Shown here piece by piece: positions 21,843 to 25,181 of a stretch of 25,181 nt of DNA (position 1 is its first letter; every line of letters begins with the position of its first letter). The position numbers were made by a program, and so were the translations under genes. The notes under the pieces are model-generated. The model was not told the origin of the DNA. It made no database searches and saw nothing but the letters and a program-made list of their open reading frames with translations. This DNA is from Bacteroidales bacterium UBA2714 (GTDB lineage Bacteria > Bacteroidota > Bacteroidia > Bacteroidales > P3), in assembly GCA_002354035.1 (NCBI GenBank), contig DEKU01000025.1:1-25181 (forward strand). The letters are read 5' to 3'.

Positions 21843-23027
21843 TTAACGTAGATCAACTAATTCACTTAGTGGAATTATTCTTGCCTTATATGTGTTGCCT
21901 CGCTGCTTGAGTTGGGGCGTTTTCTTGAATTCTACCGGTTTGTTTAAGAACTCAAGAACAACATAATATTTGGCGTGTTCAGGAGCGAACCCGTGTTCTT
22001 CCAATGTTTCTTTTGCCCATATTTTGAACTTCCCGGGTGTTTTTAGTTGGTAAAGTTGTGGATTATCTCCATTGGTGTGGAGAAGCAAATATTTCATTCT
22101 CTCAAATCCCGGTGCCACTTGTAGAGAACCTTTGGATTCTCCAGCACGCATATAGCAAATTCCATTTGCAATCATCTTCTCACGCAACTCTTTTCGTGCG
22201 TGATTAACCAGCACCATCACCTCCTCTGGATTCTCTCGCATTTTTTTGAGGATTTTCTGTGCCGAGATAGGGTCATCTATTTCCTGTTTGCGACGTTTTC
22301 CTAACTCAACAAACTCTTGCTCTTGCTCTATCCCTACGAAGTTTCTTCCTAGAAGGCTGGCAGCAATGCCTGTTGTACAGCTTCCTGCAAATGGGTCAAG
22401 AATTGTATCCCCCTCGTTTGTACAAGCAAGGATAATGCGGTAAAGTAGACGCAATGGCTTTTGTGTTGGGTGTTTTCCACAGTGCTTTTCCCAGCTTCCC
22501 ACGGCAGGTATCTTCCATACATCTGTCATTTGCTTCTCGCCATTCATCTGCTTCATTACCTCATAATTGAACACATGGGGTACTTTTGCTGATTTTCGTG
22601 CCCAAATGATGTATTCGGTAGAGAAATTGAAGTAACGACAGCTTAGATTTGGCGGTGGGTCACTTTTTTGCCAAGTAATAACATTCAATATTTTATATCC
22701 GAGTTCTGTCAAACAATTGGCGACGGAAAAAATGTTGTGATATGTACCGCTAATCCAGATACTGCCGTTGTCCGTCAGTTTTTCTCGACACAATGATAGC
22801 CATTGCCGGTTAAATAGATAGATATGTTCCGGTGTTCCGCCTTTATCCCATTCCCCTTTGTCAACACAAACGGCTTTGCCACTATGAACACTTATACCTC
22901 CATTACTCAGAAAATACGGAGGATCCGCGAAAATGGCATTGAAAGATTTATCGGGGAAATTCCCGATGATATTCATACAATCGCCATGAATGATTTTGAA
23001 ATTATCAATCAATACCCGGTACTCCAT
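21843..23027 (-). CDS. DpnA-like DNA N6-adenine methyltransferase (GATC) with C-terminal extension
   Basis: 394 aa from ATG 23027 (MEYRVLIDNF); the frame is open 15 codons further up, but the DpnA-like start fits here. It has DPPY at 35-38 (motif IV) and the later motif I DPFAGSCTTG at 211-220, i.e. beta-class order. HPTQKP (186-191) is also typical. DpnA of the DpnII system methylates GATC, including single-stranded DNA, and protects incoming DNA; that enzyme is about 268 aa. Residues about 255-394 here are an extra domain (KILKKMRENPEEVMVLVNHA ... ARIIPLSELVDL) that I do not recognise. It overlaps the small Cys gene by 23 bp and ends the operon. Confidence 0.92.
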   Translation of the reverse strand: MEYRVLIDNFKIIHGDCMNIIGNFPDKSFNAIFADPPYFLSNGGISVHSGKAVCVDKGEWDKGGTPEHIYLFNRQWLSLCREKLTDNGSIWISGTYHNIFSVANCLTELGYKILNVITWQKSDPPPNLSCRYFNFSTEYIIWARKSAKVPHVFNYEVMKQMNGEKQMTDVWKIPAVGSWEKHCGKHPTQKPLRLLYRIILACTNEGDTILDPFAGSCTTGIAASLLGRNFVGIEQEQEFVELGKRRKQEIDDPISAQKILKKMRENPEEVMVLVNHARKELREKMIANGICYMRAGESKGSLQVAPGFERMKYLLLHTNGDNPQLYQLKTPGKFKIWAKETLEEHGFAPEHAKYYVVLEFLNKPVEFKKTPQLKQRGNTYKARIIPLSELVDLR

Positions 23028-23283
23028 AGGCCTCACAAACACCATTGTAATATCCTCTAGCGAATGCTGCATGAGGACTTTTGTGTCGTTGCTCTTGGGC
23101 TTGACTCTCCTCCAAACTATCGATTATTTGGCCAATATCGAAAGAATTTGCCAATTGACGTCCAAGCCTTTTCCCCTCTTCATAGGCACATGCCGCACAT
23201 TTGTGGCGTCCTATGCCTCCTTGATCAGGGGGAAGCTTACTCATAATATCTTGAACATCTGTGTGGTTTTTCTTACATGCCAT
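23005..23283 (-). CDS. Small Cys/His-containing protein inside the DpnII-type operon
   Basis: 92 aa. The N-terminus has Cys3, and PDQGGIGRHKCAACAYEEG carries His27, Cys29 and Cys32, a possible incomplete metal-binding knuckle. The C-terminus is AAFARGYYNGVCEAYGVPG. It overlaps the endonuclease gene by 11 bp and the second methyltransferase by 23 bp, so it is fully embedded in the operon. It is not a helix-turn-helix controller protein of the usual restriction-system type. I have a vague memory of similar proteins beside restriction genes. Function unknown. Confidence 0.8.
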   Translation of the reverse strand: MACKKNHTDVQDIMSKLPPDQGGIGRHKCAACAYEEGKRLGRQLANSFDIGQIIDSLEESQAQEQRHKSPHAAFARGYYNGVCEAYGVPGID

Positions 23284-24112
23284 AGTTCTTTGTATTTAAT
23301 ACGTTAATAAAATCAACAATTGTTGTTAAGTTATATATTGATGTAATAGAGGCAAACGCTTCCTGTAATTTGTTTCGAGCACTATGCCATCCTATTCCAT
23401 CCGTTATCCATACAAACTCAAATCCATCAACTTCATTTATCTTAGGGGCTATATCTGTGTATGAACGAGCCACTTCGTTGAGTTTGGAACCACCGCCCGA
23501 ATAAAAGTTGACTTCAATCAAATACGTCTTTGCATCAGTTGATATTACAAAGTCAAACACTTTCTGATCCACACCTAATACGTCTGCAATGGCAGGAAAC
23601 TCTTTTGATGACACCTGTTCTCTAAAGGTAATTCCTGCATTAGTGAATAATCTTGCCACAAGTGTTTCTGTTATTTCTCCACTTCTGTTTTTACGGGCAT
23701 TTGTATCCAGTCCCGTTTCTACACCGAATACATAATCTTCAAGATCTTTTATTTCTTGGTTATGGAATACATTGGCTAGTCCAGTACCTTCAAGAAACTC
23801 CATTATTCCATCAACACTTTGAAATAACGAATGTACTTTGCGGAATTGTCCAGTCTCATCAAAGAACATTTTGTTGTCTCTTTTGCGAGTCGCAATAAGG
23901 ATGTCCATCACGTCAAACACAGTCTTGTCCCGTTTCCACAATGCTTCAACGGCTGCCTTCAAATCTTCTTTGCCAATCAGATAATTGAGCATATTAAGAC
24001 TTATGGCAATATTATCAACATTTTTTGCAATCTTCTTGAAATCACAATAGAAGTCAAGTGTTGCGTTTGTCTCTTTCAATTGAGACATGAAAGTGTCAAA
24101 ATCCATATTCAT
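23273..24112 (-). CDS. DpnII-family type II restriction endonuclease (GATC)
   Basis: 279 aa, close to R.DpnII (about 288). The C-terminal catalytic part has Asp187 (KVFDFVI) and Glu200-Val-Asn202 followed by FYSGGGSKLNEVARSY, the family's signature; the third position is Asn rather than Lys, as I recall for the family. The N-terminal half has helices such as DVMDILIATRKRDN and GETGQFRK-like turns near 85-92. It cuts unmethylated GATC. The start is 2 bp after the upstream methyltransferase stop. AT-rich codon use contrasts with the left half of the window. Confidence 0.92.
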   Translation of the reverse strand: MNMDFDTFMSQLKETNATLDFYCDFKKIAKNVDNIAISLNMLNYLIGKEDLKAAVEALWKRDKTVFDVMDILIATRKRDNKMFFDETGQFRKVHSLFQSVDGIMEFLEGTGLANVFHNQEIKDLEDYVFGVETGLDTNARKNRSGEITETLVARLFTNAGITFREQVSSKEFPAIADVLGVDQKVFDFVISTDAKTYLIEVNFYSGGGSKLNEVARSYTDIAPKINEVDGFEFVWITDGIGWHSARNKLQEAFASITSIYNLTTIVDFINVLNTKNYGM

Positions 24113-24114
24113 CG

Positions 24115-25026
24115 TTATACCGCTAACATTCGTTTTGTGCGTGGGTAGTTATGTACAAGTATTTCTTGTAACTTACCTCGTTTTGCAGGGTTTGCATTTA
24201 CATTGCGCGATGCCCAAACCCTGTCAATAATATACTCTAAATATAAGTCTTCAAAGAACCGATCCCGTAATGGGGTGTTGAAACAGTCGGAATTGCTTAA
24301 CATAAAGGAATGTCCCGCTTGTATAATTTGGTCACAAAATTCTTTCAGTCGTGCTTGCGCAAGGTCATTGAAAGAGTCTTTTGTGTAGTCGTTAAAGCTG
24401 GAAGTGTTACTCAACGGGCGATATGGCGGGTCAAAATAGAACAATGTTGTACCTTTTGCTTTGGATAATGTTTGTTGATAGTCACCTGTGCATATTTCAA
24501 CATTCTGTAGGAGTGCACTATCAGCATATATGGTATTAGGGTCACATATCATAGGTGTTTCGTATCTACCAAAGGGAACATTAAATAGGCCCGACTTGTT
24601 CACCCTATATAGCCCATTAAAACAAGTACGATTTAGAAAGAAAAAGAGAGTGGTGTTTCTAATAGAATCCAATGCTTTGGTATTATACTCATCCCTCATC
24701 TTCAAATAATACTCTTTTCGCGAATCGTCTGATTGCAGGGAATAGTATTCTTTTTGTATTTGTTTTAATGATTCAATCAGTCTGTCAGGATTATTTCTGA
24801 CTACCTTATAGCAGGTTGTTAAATCCTCATTAATGTCGTTGATTACTGCTGACTTAATGTTGGGATGTGTTTGTAACATATAGAAGAGCATAGCTCCTCC
24901 TCCAACAAATGGCTCAATGTAAGTAACATTCTCCCATCTATCAAAGTCAGCGGGAAGCAATGCTTCCAGTTGTTCGATGAGTTGGCCTTTCCCTCCAACC
25001 CACTTGACGAATGGTTTTGCTTTCAT
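24115..25026 (-). CDS. Dam-like DNA adenine methyltransferase (DpnM type)
   Basis: 303 aa. An alpha-class N6-adenine methyltransferase of the D12/Dam family: FVKWVGGKGQL (6-16), motif I EPFVGGGAMLF (38-48), LNRTCFNGLYRVNKSGLFNV (131-150, the Dam-type target region) and DPPY at 199-202. It methylates double-stranded GATC and would shield the host from the DpnII-type nuclease. It is the first gene of the operon, so it would be made before the nuclease. No clear promoter is seen in the 78 bp between it and the next gene's stop. Confidence 0.95.
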   Translation of the reverse strand: MKAKPFVKWVGGKGQLIEQLEALLPADFDRWENVTYIEPFVGGGAMLFYMLQTHPNIKSAVINDINEDLTTCYKVVRNNPDRLIESLKQIQKEYYSLQSDDSRKEYYLKMRDEYNTKALDSIRNTTLFFFLNRTCFNGLYRVNKSGLFNVPFGRYETPMICDPNTIYADSALLQNVEICTGDYQQTLSKAKGTTLFYFDPPYRPLSNTSSFNDYTKDSFNDLAQARLKEFCDQIIQAGHSFMLSNSDCFNTPLRDRFFEDLYLEYIIDRVWASRNVNANPAKRGKLQEILVHNYPRTKRMLAV

Positions 25027-25051
25027 TATTATTTTTTTATTAGTTTCTTAG

Positions 25052-25083
25052 AAGTTGTGGAGGCCTCTCGACCTCCACAACTT
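25052..25083 (-). terminator. Hairpin terminator upstream of the restriction-modification operon
   Basis: A perfect 12-bp stem AAGTTGTGGAGG/CCTCCACAACTT with an 8-nt loop, 21 bp past the stop of the gene at the window edge. An AT-rich but not T-only stretch follows on the minus strand. Confidence 0.65.
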
Positions 25084-25104
25084 GGGTTTGCAATCTGTAT
25101 TAGA

Positions 25105-25181
25105 TTACATTTCCGAGAGTTTCTTGTACCCCTCGTAGCGCAGTTTGGCATTGCGCTCGGTGGCGACGAAGAGTTCTTCGG
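25105..25181 (-). CDS. C-terminal fragment of a gene continuing past the window
   Basis: The last 24 codons plus stop are visible: EELFVATERNAKLRYEGYKK then LSEM and TAA (25105-25107). GC-rich third positions, like the left half of the window, mark it as likely chromosomal. The family is not identified from this piece. Confidence 0.75.
   Translation of the reverse strand, partial: EELFVATERNAKLRYEGYKKLSEM

Noticed and set aside
23005..23283. Small gene as a C (controller) protein of the restriction system
   Set aside because: No helix-turn-helix pattern; it has Cys/His residues instead and lies in the middle of the operon rather than before the nuclease gene.
1..25181. CRISPR array, insertion sequence or rRNA genes
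   Set aside because: No regularly spaced repeats, transposase-like protein or rRNA sequence was seen on either strand.

Overview
The window looks like a chromosomal segment of a Bacteroidales bacterium, probably Prevotella-like at the broadest level. Three things point there. Several promoters fit the Bacteroidota form (TTTG or TTG, 19-20 nt, TAnnTTTG). The gene content is typical of the order: ribonuclease Y next to zapA, lgt beside gpmA, and a membrane protein, winged-helix regulator and CreD set. Most ORFs lack strong Shine-Dalgarno sites. I cannot name a genus.

Layout. 1-257 holds nothing I recognise. 258-2748 has, on the minus strand, an ECF sigma factor gene followed by a membrane-protein gene, a terminator, and then a separately promoted lipoprotein gene whose C-terminal half looks like cyclohexadienyl dehydratase (PheC). 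2911-3341 is a minus-strand tRNA cluster (Ser-GCT, Pro-TGG, Arg-TCT) with a promoter, an internal terminator and a final terminator. 3375-7548 is a minus-strand housekeeping run: a coiled-coil gene, zapA, a candidate 6S-like RNA, rny, lgt, gpmA. 7893-9344 (plus) is a PIG-V-like membrane mannosyltransferase. 9650-11980 (minus) is membrane protein, winged-helix regulator and creD. 12136-12969 (plus) is an esterase-like lipoprotein, tail to tail with a broken GNAT acetyltransferase gene (nonsense codon plus a frameshift in a C7 run). 13676-14479 is a DUF1295-type membrane enzyme.

From 14761 to the right end the content becomes accessory. There is a PD-(D/E)XK protein flanked by SANT/Myb-like helices, a pRiA4b ORF-3-like protein, a rubrerythrin with a rubredoxin domain at both ends, a tightly overlapping DUF3791/DUF3990 cluster (possible ADP-ribosyltransferase toxin-antitoxin), and a DUF6155-like gene. 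These are followed by an AAA ATPase overlapping a small EXK-motif protein, a gene remnant with several hairpins, and a complete DpnII-type (GATC) restriction-modification system with an extra small Cys-containing gene. From about 19 kb on the sequence is visibly richer in A+T than the left half, which suggests an acquired defence island.

The best candidate for an undescribed system is the ATPase plus small nuclease-like pair at 19687-21499. The DUF3791/DUF3990 cluster and the nuclease at 14761-16050 come next.
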